Source: Planctomycetota bacterium (GTDB lineage Bacteria > Planctomycetota > PLA2 > JAEUHO01). Taken from it: 15,537 nucleotides of DNA. A model generated the notes under the pieces. It saw only the letters and a program-made list of their open reading frames with translations, did not search any database and was not told the DNA's origin. The stretch is taken from positions 1-15,537 of the forward strand of contig JAPKHB010000055.1 in the NCBI GenBank assembly GCA_026647295.1, read 5' to 3'. Of the stretch, positions 5,411 to 12,749 are shown piece after piece; within the stretch, counting starts at the first letter, position 1, and the number at the start of each line of letters is the position of its first letter. A program made the translations under genes and the position numbers.

Positions 5411-6793
5411 ATGCGTCACCGCGTATTCCCCTTGCTGGCTGCATGCCTCGCAGCGGTAGGCTGCCGGCCGCCCTCTGTCGAGGTCCCGCGGCTTGTCCCC
5501 GACACGATCGCCTGGCACGCCCGAAGCCCGCTGGAGGAGAGCGCGCGGCGCTACGCTGCGGCTCTCAACAGGTTGAACTCCAGCTCGCGTGGCGACTTCG
5601 ATGCCGCCGACGGATTGACGCTCGAAGAGGCGGAGTCCGTGGCGTTGATCTTCAATCCCGACCTACGCGTGGCGCGTCTCGAAGCACGTGTTCCCCTGGT
5701 CGGCGCAAGCCAGTCCGGCGTACCGGACGATCCCCGGCTCCAGTTCGACGCGTTGCGCGTCCTACAGAGCGTCTCCTCGCCGTGGGTACTCGCGACCGGG
5801 ATCGGATTCACGATACCACTCTCCGGCCGACTTGCCGCCGAGCGTGTCCGGGCCTTCGCAGAAGCCGATGCGGCGCTGCGGGCCGCGCTCGTCAGCGAGT
5901 GGTCGCTCGTCGTGCGGCTGCGTGAGGCGTGGATCGAGTGGAGCGCAACGGAGCATCGGATCGCACTTCTGGAAGCCTACCTCTCCCAGCTGGATGAGAT
6001 CCTGCTGGCCGCCAGGGCTCAGCGCGCGGCAGGCCAGATCGACGCGACCGAGTTGAGGGTCCTCGATCTCGAGCAGGTCTCGCGGGCGGGTGAGTTGGTC
6101 GTACTGCGGGCGCAACAGGTTCGTAGGGTCCTCGACCTTAAAGCGCTGATGGGGCTTTCCCCGAGCGCCGAGGTGGAACTCGTACCCGGGTTCCCGGAAG
6201 ATCCAGCCGACGTGGCGTGGGAAAGCGAGACGGCCCGGTTGACGAGCGCCAATCTCGAGCTTGCGCTCGCGCAGGCAGAGTATGTGGCAGCCGAAAGGGC
6301 GCTCAGGCACGAAGTCAGCCAGCGCTTCCCGGACATCGAGGTGGGGCCGCTCTTCGAGAGCGAGGAGGGCATCGAGAAGTTGGGCGCGGGCGTGGGAATC
6401 CCGCTGCCGTTGTGGAACCGCAACCGGCGTGCCATCGCGGAGGCCTGTGCTCGCCGAGCTGCCGCTCGGGCTGCCTACCAGGCAAAGTACGAGACCCTCG
6501 CCTCCGCGCTTGCACGCGCACGGGCCGACCACGACGCGGCGACGACCCGTGGCGCTTGGCTCACGGATCGTGTGGCGCCTCTGGCCGACCAGCAACTGAC
6601 CGACGTCCGCCGGTTGGGGGAACTGGGCGACCTGGAGGTGCTGATCCTCAAGGATGCCCTCTCGGCCGCGCTGGACGCCAAGCTTGAGATTCTCGACGCG
6701 CGCCGCGAACGGGCAACCGCATCGAACCGAAGACGCGCGCTCACGGAGCCCCTGTGGACGCCCATGGCAGCGGCGCACTCGGAACGGAAGTAG
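5411..6793 (+). CDS. TolC/CusC-family outer-membrane efflux lipoprotein
   Basis: The 460-residue protein starts with a lipoprotein signal whose lipobox, LAAVGC, ends at Cys18. The first outer-membrane efflux repeat begins near 68 (GLTLEEAESVALIFNPDLRVARLE), followed by DDPRLQFDALRVL and long amphipathic helices. The second repeat contains GVGIPLPLWNRNR at 327-339, the strand-turn hallmark of CusC/CzcC-type channels, then further helices to about 440. The length is normal for the family. It should form the trimeric outer-membrane duct for the adaptor and pump encoded next. A short GGAA lies five bases before the ATG. The stop is two bases before the adaptor ATG, so the two genes are in one transcript. 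Substrate specificity cannot be read from this component. Confidence 0.92.
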   Translation: MRHRVFPLLAACLAAVGCRPPSVEVPRLVPDTIAWHARSPLEESARRYAAALNRLNSSSRGDFDAADGLTLEEAESVALIFNPDLRVARLEARVPLVGASQSGVPDDPRLQFDALRVLQSVSSPWVLATGIGFTIPLSGRLAAERVRAFAEADAALRAALVSEWSLVVRLREAWIEWSATEHRIALLEAYLSQLDEILLAARAQRAAGQIDATELRVLDLEQVSRAGELVVLRAQQVRRVLDLKALMGLSPSAEVELVPGFPEDPADVAWESETARLTSANLELALAQAEYVAAERALRHEVSQRFPDIEVGPLFESEEGIEKLGAGVGIPLPLWNRNRRAIAEACARRAAARAAYQAKYETLASALARARADHDAATTRGAWLTDRVAPLADQQLTDVRRLGELGDLEVLILKDALSAALDAKLEILDARRERATASNRRRALTEPLWTPMAAAHSERK

Positions 6794-6795
6794 CC

Positions 6796-8289
6796 ATGAA
6801 CAGACTCGTAATCCTGTTGGCGGGAACGCTGCTCGTCGTCGGGCTGGCGGCCTGCGGCGGCGAGCCGGACGGAGAGCGGCCGGCGCCCTCGGAAGACCTG
6901 CCCCCGATCACGAACCGCATCGACGTGCCGCCAGCGGTCCGCAGGAACCTCGGGATCACGTTTGCGAAGGTAGAGCTGCGCACCGTCGCGCGAACGCGCC
7001 GCGTGCCCGGGCACTTCGAACTGCTGCCTGAAGCACGGCAGGCCTACCACGCGACGCTCGCAGGCCAGATCGAGCTCCGCGTGAGTCAGTACCAGCGCGT
7101 GGCTCCAGGAGACGTCCTGTTTCGGATCGACTCTCCTGCTTGGAGGGAGATGCAGCACACGCTTTCGGAGCGGGTGACGGCGATCCGAAGCGCCAAGGCC
7201 CGCCTGGATGCCCTGGCGCCCCGATCCCGGGCGGTGGCCGAACACGCCGGGCGGCTCGTCGAACAGCAAGGCGTCTGGGAGCAGCGGATGCGCGAGCTCG
7301 CAGCCTTGGGGGAAGCCGGCGCGGGGGTCCGCTCGGAACTCACCGGGGCGCGGGCCGAGCTGGCGACTGTAGCCACCGCCCTCGCCGAAGTGCGGGAGGA
7401 GGAGGCCGAGTTGGCCGCCGAGCGCGCCGAGCTCGAGTCCGAGGTCCGTGGCCACCGCGAGGCCACCCCCCTGCTCTTCGCCGAGGCGGTCGGCGAGCCG
7501 GTCGCCGTGGGGAACGGCGGTGCCGCCGCCGCTCACGACCTGGCGCTCGCGAGGGCCGCCGCACTCGTGGGGGTTCCCGTCTCGGAACTGCGTGCACCGG
7601 TGGGAGACGCGCAGGATGCGAAGCCCCTGTGGCGATCGCTCGACCGGATCGACGTGGTCGCCCGCGAGGGCGGCACGGTCGAGGCCCTGGAGGTGACGAA
7701 CGGCGCATGGGTCGAGGTCGGCGAGGTGGTGCTGAGGACCCGGGAGCCGGGCCTCGTGCGGTTCCGGGCCTCCGGGCTGCAGGCGGATCTTGCCGCGCTG
7801 GCCGACGGCTTGCGGGCCGCCATCCTCCCACCGGGCGGCGGGGCTGCGGGCGGCGGCACGGCGTTGCCCGGAACCCTGACGATCGGTCTCGAGGCCGATC
7901 CCATGGCACGCAAGATCGACCTGGTGGTGACCCCGGATGCAGGCGCGCGACCCGGCTGGGCGCGAGCGGGCGTGTCGAGCGAGGCGGAGATCGTCCTTCG
8001 CGGGACCTCCGAGCCGGCGCTCGCCGTACCGCAAGCCTCGGTGATCCAGGACGGGCTCTCGATGATCGTGTTCCGCCGGGACCCGAAGGACCCCGACAAG
8101 GTCATTCGTCTGGAGGCCGACGTCGGGATCTCGGACGGTCGTTGGGTCGTCCTCGCGAGCGGCGTGATGGAGGGCGACGAGGTCGTCCACCACGGTGTCT
8201 ACGAGCTGATGCTCGCAAGCGGGAGTGCGAAGCAGCAAGGCGGCCACTTCCATGCCGACGGCACTTGGCACGCAGGCTCGGACCACTAG
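6796..8289 (+). CDS. RND efflux periplasmic adaptor lipoprotein with a His-rich tail
   Basis: The 497-residue protein has a lipobox LAAC ending at Cys20. It follows the adaptor (HlyD/CusB-like) plan. The first half of the lipoyl domain is near 84-113 (YHATLAGQIELRVSQYQRV then APGDVLFRIDSP). An unusually long Ala/Glu-rich helical hairpin spans about 115-265, the second lipoyl half is near 285-312 (IDVVAREGGTVEALEVTNGA), and beta-barrel and membrane-proximal parts complete it. It ends GGHFHADGTWHAGSDH, with four His in 16 residues, which could bind metal. GGAAG at the end of the previous gene serves as ribosome site. An in-frame ATG at 6754 lies inside the channel gene and precedes the signal peptide, so it was rejected. 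The protein should link the inner-membrane pump to the outer-membrane channel and may hand over periplasmic metal. Confidence 0.92.
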   Translation: MNRLVILLAGTLLVVGLAACGGEPDGERPAPSEDLPPITNRIDVPPAVRRNLGITFAKVELRTVARTRRVPGHFELLPEARQAYHATLAGQIELRVSQYQRVAPGDVLFRIDSPAWREMQHTLSERVTAIRSAKARLDALAPRSRAVAEHAGRLVEQQGVWEQRMRELAALGEAGAGVRSELTGARAELATVATALAEVREEEAELAAERAELESEVRGHREATPLLFAEAVGEPVAVGNGGAAAAHDLALARAAALVGVPVSELRAPVGDAQDAKPLWRSLDRIDVVAREGGTVEALEVTNGAWVEVGEVVLRTREPGLVRFRASGLQADLAALADGLRAAILPPGGGAAGGGTALPGTLTIGLEADPMARKIDLVVTPDAGARPGWARAGVSSEAEIVLRGTSEPALAVPQASVIQDGLSMIVFRRDPKDPDKVIRLEADVGISDGRWVVLASGVMEGDEVVHHGVYELMLASGSAKQQGGHFHADGTWHAGSDH

Positions 8290-8293
8290 GAGG
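8288..8293 (+). promoter_or_regulatory. Strong ribosome site deciding the GTG start of the RND pump
   Basis: AGGAGG at 8288-8293 overlaps the adaptor stop codon and lies eight bases before GTG 8302. It supports the non-ATG start of the pump gene and tight coupling to the adaptor. Confidence 0.8.
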
Positions 8294-8301
8294 AGAACGG
8301 C

Positions 8302-11300
8302 GTGCTGCAGCGGCTGATCCGCTTTTCTCTCGACAACTCCGTCCTGGTGTTGGTCTCCGCCGTGCTGGTTCTCGGCTTCGCCGTGCACCAGACCGCGAAG
8401 GCGCCGCTGGACGTGTTCCCGGAGCTGAACGCGCCCACGGTCGTGGTCCTGACGGAGGCCGCCGGCTACGCTGCCGACGAGGTCGAGCAGTACGTGACGT
8501 TCCCGATCGAGAGCAGCGTGAACGGACTCCCCGGCGTACGGCGCGTGCGCAGCAGCAGCGCCATCGGGCTGTCGCTCGTGTGGGTGGAGTTCGACTGGGG
8601 CGCCGACATCTACACCGCCCGGTACCTGGTCTCGGAGCGCCTCACCATTGCGGGAGAGAACCTGCCAAACGGGGTCGTCCCGCAGATCACGCCCGTGACG
8701 AGCATCACCGGGGAGATCATGCTGATCTCGCTCGGCTCGGAGGTGGACGCCAGCGGCGAGGCCGTCGTGGGTCCGCTCGACCTCCGTGCGTACGGCGAGT
8801 TCGAGCTGCGCAACCACCTGCTCTCGGTGCCGGGGGTCTCCCAGGTCGTGGCGCTCGGGGGGGATCTGCCCGAGTACCAGATCAACGTGGACCAGACTCG
8901 ACTGCGGATGTTCGGACTGGCCCTCCAGGACGTCTTGGAGGCCGCACGGCGCACCCACAGCACGGCGGGGGCCGGGTACCTCCTGGACGTCGAAGGGCTC
9001 GAGATTCCGCTGCGCCAGACCGGCCGCGTGCGAGGTACGGGCGACATCGCGAACACCATCGTCCGGTACACAGACGGCGCGCCGGTTACGATCGGTCAGG
9101 TCGCAGACGTCGTGCTCGCAGGCGCGCTCAAGCGCGGTACGGGCTCGGAGGCGGGACACCCGGCGGTCGTGCTGAGCATCCAGAAGGCGCCGGGCACCAA
9201 CACGCTCGAGCTGACGCGACAGATCGACCTCAAGCTCGACCAAGTCGAGGCTTCCATGCCGGCGGGCATGGTGCTCAATCGGCACGTCATGCGCCAGTCC
9301 GACTTCATCAATCGCAGCCTCGACAAGGTCACCGAGGTGTGTCGCGACGCAGCCATCATCGTGGCCGTGATCCTCGCGCTGTTCCTGATGAACGTACGTG
9401 CGACGGTGATCACGCTCGTCACGATCCCACTGTCGATCGCGGTCGCGCTCCTGGCGCTCCAGGGCCGTGGCGCCACGATCAACGTGATGACGCTCGGCGG
9501 GCTCGCGATCGCGATCGGCGAGATCGTGGACGACAGCATCATCGACGTGGAGAACGTATTCCGGAGACTGAGAGAGAACTTGCTCCTGCCGGAGGGCCAG
9601 CGCCGGACGCTGGTGGATGTCATCTTCCGGGCAAGCAACGAGATCCGGAGTTCGATCGTCTTCGCGACGATCATCATCGTGATGGTGTTCGTGCCGCTGC
9701 TGTTCCTCGAGGGACTCGAGGGGCGGTTCTTCCGGCCGCTCGGGACGATGTACATCACCTCGATCCTGGCCTCGTTGCTCGTCGCGCTGACCGTGACGCC
9801 GGCGCTATGCAAGCAGCTCTTCCGCGGCAACTTCGCGCTGAAGGCGCACCGGGACGGCTTGCTGGTTCGATTTCTCAAGCGGCTCTACGAGCCCTCCGTG
9901 CGCTTGGCCGTGCGTTGGCGGAAGGCCGTACTCGGCGGATCCCTCGCCGTCGCCGCCGGGTTCGTGGCCTTGGCGGGGACGTTCGGGACCAGTTTCCTGC
10001 CGGAGTTCAACGAAGGCACGTTCACGGTCTTCCTCATGGCGCCACCGGGGACCTCGCTGGCGGAGAGCGACCGCCTTGCGCAGGGCGTGGAGCGCCGGCT
10101 CGGGGAGATCCCGGGGGTCCGGTCCGTGGTTCGTCGCACCGGGCGGGCGGAGCGGGACGAACACGCCGAACCCGTCAGCAGCAGCGAGATCGAGGTCACC
10201 GTGGAGCCGGGCTACGAGCGCGCTGCGGTCCGCCGGCAGATTGACCACATCCTCGGGGCGGTTCCGGGCATCACGACGATGGTGGGGCAGCCGATCGAGC
10301 ATCGGATGTCCCACGTGATGTCCGGCACGCCGGCGGCGATTGCCATCAACGTGTTTGGAGACGACCTTTCAGTGCTCCGGCGCGTCGCCAAGGAGATCGA
10401 GGCGGAGTTGCAGCAGGTGCCCGGTGCTCGGGACGTGAACGCCCAGCGGGAGGTCATGATCCACACGCTGCCGATCCAGTACCGGGCCGAGGATCTGGCC
10501 CGTTGGGGCCTGACCCCGGTCGAGGCCGCCGAGCAGGTGAAGGCGGCCGTGTTCGGCGAGGCCGTGGCGCTCGTGAAGCAAGGCGTCCGCGCCTACGACA
10601 TCGTCGTGCGGCTCGCTCCGGACCAGCGGCGTACCGTCGAGGACGTCCGAGACCTGGTGCTCCGAGGCGAGGGCGGTGCGTTGGTGCGCCTGGCGGAGGT
10701 GGCCGACATCGGGGTGGAGCGGGCCTCGAACCTGATCGCACGGGAGAACGCCCAACGCAAGGCCGTCGTGTCCGTGAACGTCGCCGAGGGCCATAACCTG
10801 GGCCACCTGGTCGAGCGCATCCAGTCCAAGGTGGACCCGATCGTCAGGCGCCACGGCTGCACGGTGGAGTACGGGGGCCAGTTCGAGGCCCAGCGCTCCG
10901 CCTCCCGGACGATCTACGTCATGGGCGCGGGCGTGGCCGTGCTGATGGTGCTGCTGCTCACGATGGCCCTGCGGTCGTCGCGGGCCGCGTTGCTCGTGAT
11001 GGTCAACCTCCCGCTGGCCCTGATCGGTGGCATCGCTGCGATCTTCATCAGCGAGTCGGACTCGGCTCTCGCGAATCTCGCCGCACTGATGGGTATGGGA
11101 GGGCGGTACCAGGCGCCGATCATGTCGATCGCGAGCATGGTCGGGTTCGTGACGCTCTTCGGCATCGCAGTGCGAAACGGCATCCTGCTCGTCAACCACT
11201 ACCGGCACCTGATGGACCACGAGGGACGGACGCTGGACGAGGCGATCGTGCTCGGTTCCATGCAGCGCCTGGTCCCGATCCTGATGACGGCGCTCACCGC

Positions 11301-11535
11301 TGCGCTGGGCCTCGTACCGCTGGCGCTGGCCGCTGGCGAGCCCGGAAGCGAACTGCTCGCCCCGTTGGCGATCGTGGTGCTCGGCGGATTGATGACGTCG
11401 ACGTTCTTGAATCTCATCGTGGTCCCGGCGGGGTATTCGCTGGTGTTCCGCGGAAGCACTCGCCTTCCTCGCGTGGCGTCGCTCGAACCCGTGCCCGCCA
11501 CCGAGGAGCCCACAACCACGGAGTCAGACCAATGA
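8302..11535 (+). CDS. Heavy-metal efflux (HME) type RND pump, inner-membrane subunit
   Basis: At 1077 residues this has the usual RND length and layout: an N-terminal TM (SLDNSVLVLVSAVLVLGFAV), a periplasmic porter domain (SAAGYAADEVEQYVT type, GLPGVRRVRSSSAIGLSLV), six TMs, a second porter domain after about 570, and a second TM bundle. The TM4 proton-relay segment reads GEIVDDSIIDVEN with acidic residues at 410, 411, 415 and 417, the pattern of the COG3696 HME group. The CusA TM4 sequence is different (MVDAAIVMIEN). Of the CusA methionine triad only one site has a likely equivalent (Met579, in VFLMAPPGTS). The third aligns near PIEHRMSHVMSG with His671 at the Met position. About 20 residues are inserted near 917-938. 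It uses proton motive force to drive metal ions out through the adaptor and channel. The metal is not assigned. The stop overlaps the next gene by ATGA. Confidence 0.92.
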   Translation: MLQRLIRFSLDNSVLVLVSAVLVLGFAVHQTAKAPLDVFPELNAPTVVVLTEAAGYAADEVEQYVTFPIESSVNGLPGVRRVRSSSAIGLSLVWVEFDWGADIYTARYLVSERLTIAGENLPNGVVPQITPVTSITGEIMLISLGSEVDASGEAVVGPLDLRAYGEFELRNHLLSVPGVSQVVALGGDLPEYQINVDQTRLRMFGLALQDVLEAARRTHSTAGAGYLLDVEGLEIPLRQTGRVRGTGDIANTIVRYTDGAPVTIGQVADVVLAGALKRGTGSEAGHPAVVLSIQKAPGTNTLELTRQIDLKLDQVEASMPAGMVLNRHVMRQSDFINRSLDKVTEVCRDAAIIVAVILALFLMNVRATVITLVTIPLSIAVALLALQGRGATINVMTLGGLAIAIGEIVDDSIIDVENVFRRLRENLLLPEGQRRTLVDVIFRASNEIRSSIVFATIIIVMVFVPLLFLEGLEGRFFRPLGTMYITSILASLLVALTVTPALCKQLFRGNFALKAHRDGLLVRFLKRLYEPSVRLAVRWRKAVLGGSLAVAAGFVALAGTFGTSFLPEFNEGTFTVFLMAPPGTSLAESDRLAQGVERRLGEIPGVRSVVRRTGRAERDEHAEPVSSSEIEVTVEPGYERAAVRRQIDHILGAVPGITTMVGQPIEHRMSHVMSGTPAAIAINVFGDDLSVLRRVAKEIEAELQQVPGARDVNAQREVMIHTLPIQYRAEDLARWGLTPVEAAEQVKAAVFGEAVALVKQGVRAYDIVVRLAPDQRRTVEDVRDLVLRGEGGALVRLAEVADIGVERASNLIARENAQRKAVVSVNVAEGHNLGHLVERIQSKVDPIVRRHGCTVEYGGQFEAQRSASRTIYVMGAGVAVLMVLLLTMALRSSRAALLVMVNLPLALIGGIAAIFISESDSALANLAALMGMGGRYQAPIMSIASMVGFVTLFGIAVRNGILLVNHYRHLMDHEGRTLDEAIVLGSMQRLVPILMTALTAALGLVPLALAAGEPGSELLAPLAIVVLGGLMTSTFLNLIVVPAGYSLVFRGSTRLPRVASLEPVPATEEPTTTESDQ

Positions 11536-12017
11536 AGAAGCCCATCTCACTCTCCCTGCTCTTCCTGGCTGTGGCCGCCTTCGCGGCCTGCGGCGACAAG
11601 TCCGTTACGACGGACGAGCACGGTCACGAGGACGGCGACCATGCCCACGAGGGCGACGACCACGCCCACGAGGAGGGTGAGCATGCCGACGAGCACGACC
11701 ACGGGGAGCGCATCGAGCTGGGCAGCGCTGCGGCGGGTCCCCGGACGGTGAAGCTGGCCGTCTTCGGAGAGATCGAGGTCGGTCGCGAGGCCGTGCTGGA
11801 CATCGACGTGACGGGCGGGCCCGTGGCCGCGCTCCGCTCGTGGATCGGTGCGGAGTCGGCCAAGGGCTCGCTGAAGGCCAAGATCGACGGCGAGGAGGGC
11901 GCCTACCACGGGCACGTCGAGGTGCCGGCCACGCTGCCGGACGGAAGCAGGATCTGGGTCGAGGTCGAGCTCGCCGACGGCACCCGGAGCCTGGCCTCGT
12001 TCGCGATCCCGAAGTAG
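11532..12017 (+). CDS. His/Asp/Glu-rich lipoprotein, likely periplasmic metal binder of the efflux locus
   Basis: The 161-residue product has a clear lipoprotein signal, LFLAVAAFAAC, with lipidated Cys20. Residues 29-58 form a low-complexity acidic His repeat (DEHGHEDGDHAHEGDDHAHE and on) with nine His between 30 and 57, a typical low-affinity Zn/Cu/Ni/Co-binding tract. The second half is predicted beta-rich (TVKLAVFGEIEVGREAVLDI, then HVEVPATLPDGSRIWVEVEL) and resembles small periplasmic domains found beside metal RND pumps, but no named family was recognised. Its ATG overlaps the pump stop by ATGA, so it is made in step with the pump. It most likely buffers or delivers periplasmic metal to the adaptor. 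That role is inferred from composition and position. The real part of the sequence ends at a TAG, with a hairpin following. Confidence 0.8.
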   Translation: MKKPISLSLLFLAVAAFAACGDKSVTTDEHGHEDGDHAHEGDDHAHEEGEHADEHDHGERIELGSAAAGPRTVKLAVFGEIEVGREAVLDIDVTGGPVAALRSWIGAESAKGSLKAKIDGEEGAYHGHVEVPATLPDGSRIWVEVELADGTRSLASFAIPK

Positions 12018-12040
12018 ACCCTCGGCCTTCGATTCGCGGC

Positions 12041-12057
12041 TGCCGGGTGGTCCGGCA
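12041..12057 (+). terminator. Hairpin after the His-rich lipoprotein gene
   Basis: TGCCGG and CCGGCA form a perfect 6-bp stem around GTGGT in the 93-bp gap before the HMA-domain gene. It has no T-run; it may be a weak or partial terminator that lowers downstream expression, or an mRNA processing site. Confidence 0.3.
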
Positions 12058-12110
12058 CCGGGCGTCGATCGCCGTAAACCCAGCCAAACATCCAGCGGAG
12101 GAACATCAAG

Positions 12111-12647
12111 ATGTTCGAGAGACTCGGTATCGCCACCATTCCTGTCCTACTGCTCACCCTCGCCACGGCGGGTCCGGCTTGGACGGAAGAACAGCCCGCA
12201 CCCGAGAAGCCGAAGCTCGAGTTCCTGTACCTCGCCGTGAAGGGCGTCGAGTCCGACGAGGTCGCGGGGACGGTCGAGCGAGCCGTCAAGGCCGTCGCGG
12301 GCGTGCAGTCCATGATGTGGACGTCGCCGCGGGCCGAGGCGAAGGTCGTGCGGATCGTCGGTCAGGCTGCCGATGCGAAGCTGCTGGCGGCGTGCGAGTC
12401 GGCCGGCGTCGCTGGCTCCGTGCTGGCGATCGCACAGCGCGAGCTTACGCTGGAAAAGCAGATGCACTGCAACGGCTGCGTGACCAAGGTCACGCGCGCC
12501 ATCAAGGCGGTGAAGGGCACGAAGGAGGTCCACGTCGCCGAGGACCGGACTCGGGTAACGGTCGTCTATGACTCGAAGGTGGCCACGGTCGCCCAGTTCG
12601 AGAAGGCGTTGGCCGATGTCGGGTACCCTGTGAGAAGGGACCGCTAA
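12111..12647 (+). CDS. Exported heavy-metal-associated (HMA) domain protein, tandem HMA-like halves
   Basis: The 178-residue protein has an N-terminal signal (IATIPVLLLTLATAGPAW). Residues about 37-105 look like a degenerate ferredoxin-like HMA fold (LEFLYLAVKGVESDEVAGTV and on) without CxxC. It carries Met68-Met69 and single Cys95 instead. Residues about 111-176 form a canonical HMA domain with MHCNGC (Cys120, Cys123), VTRAIKAVKGTKEVHV and FEKALADVGYPV. HMA domains bind Cu(I), Zn(II), Cd(II) or Hg(II) through CxxC. Outside the cytoplasm, MerP is the best-known example. GGAGG nine bases before ATG 12111 fixes the start. It follows the His-rich lipoprotein by 93 bp on the same strand and probably acts as a periplasmic carrier for the pump. 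It is the last gene before repeat copy D. Confidence 0.85.
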   Translation: MFERLGIATIPVLLLTLATAGPAWTEEQPAPEKPKLEFLYLAVKGVESDEVAGTVERAVKAVAGVQSMMWTSPRAEAKVVRIVGQAADAKLLAACESAGVAGSVLAIAQRELTLEKQMHCNGCVTKVTRAIKAVKGTKEVHVAEDRTRVTVVYDSKVATVAQFEKALADVGYPVRRDR

Positions 12648-12663
12648 GCGGCCGCTCGCGGGC

Positions 12664-12738
12664 GCCTCGGCCGGTCGCCCCACCTCCTCACGCTACCAGG
12701 CCCTCCGGGTGAAGGACACGAGCCGGGCTCGGTACGTT
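12664..12738 (+). repeat. Dispersed intergenic repeat, copy D
   Basis: This is a direct copy of 3930-4004: the first 49 bases are perfect and the remaining 26 have three mismatches. One of these falls in the loop of the CGAGC/GCTCG hairpin, so the stem is kept. The second tandem 12-mer seen in A and C is missing here. It lies between the convergent HMA-protein and nuclease genes, at the right border of the efflux locus. Confidence 0.85.
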
Positions 12739-12749
12739 CGGGCCGGGCG

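Larger units (their letters stand above)
3930..12738. other. Candidate metal-resistance island bracketed by 75-bp direct repeats
   Basis: Copies A and D lie in the same orientation at the two ends of an 8.8-kb stretch holding the zinc-ribbon gene, copies B and C, and the whole efflux locus. Rows counted by hand inside the channel and pump genes (5641-5700 and 9361-9420) are 62% GC. Rows outside (2761-2820, 14461-14520, 14641-14700) are 75-83%. No integrase, transposase or tRNA target site is visible, so mobility is inference; recombination between repeats could delete or circularise the segment. Confidence 0.4.

Noticed and set aside
6475..9285. A 936-codon open frame on the minus strand opposite the channel, adaptor and pump genes
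   Set aside because: The residue content is Arg/His/Gly-rich and shows no domain. It mirrors the codon bias of the plus-strand genes, whose motifs and ribosome sites are clear.
7140..10244. A 1034-codon plus-strand open frame overlapping adaptor and pump
   Set aside because: It is a GC-rich shadow frame made almost wholly of Arg, Gly, Ala and Pro. It has no recognisable domain, while the adaptor and pump frames carry family motifs.
12648..12749. Transposase remnant or IS end around repeat copy D
   Set aside because: No transposase fragment or target-site duplication could be seen. The shared sequence is short and non-coding.
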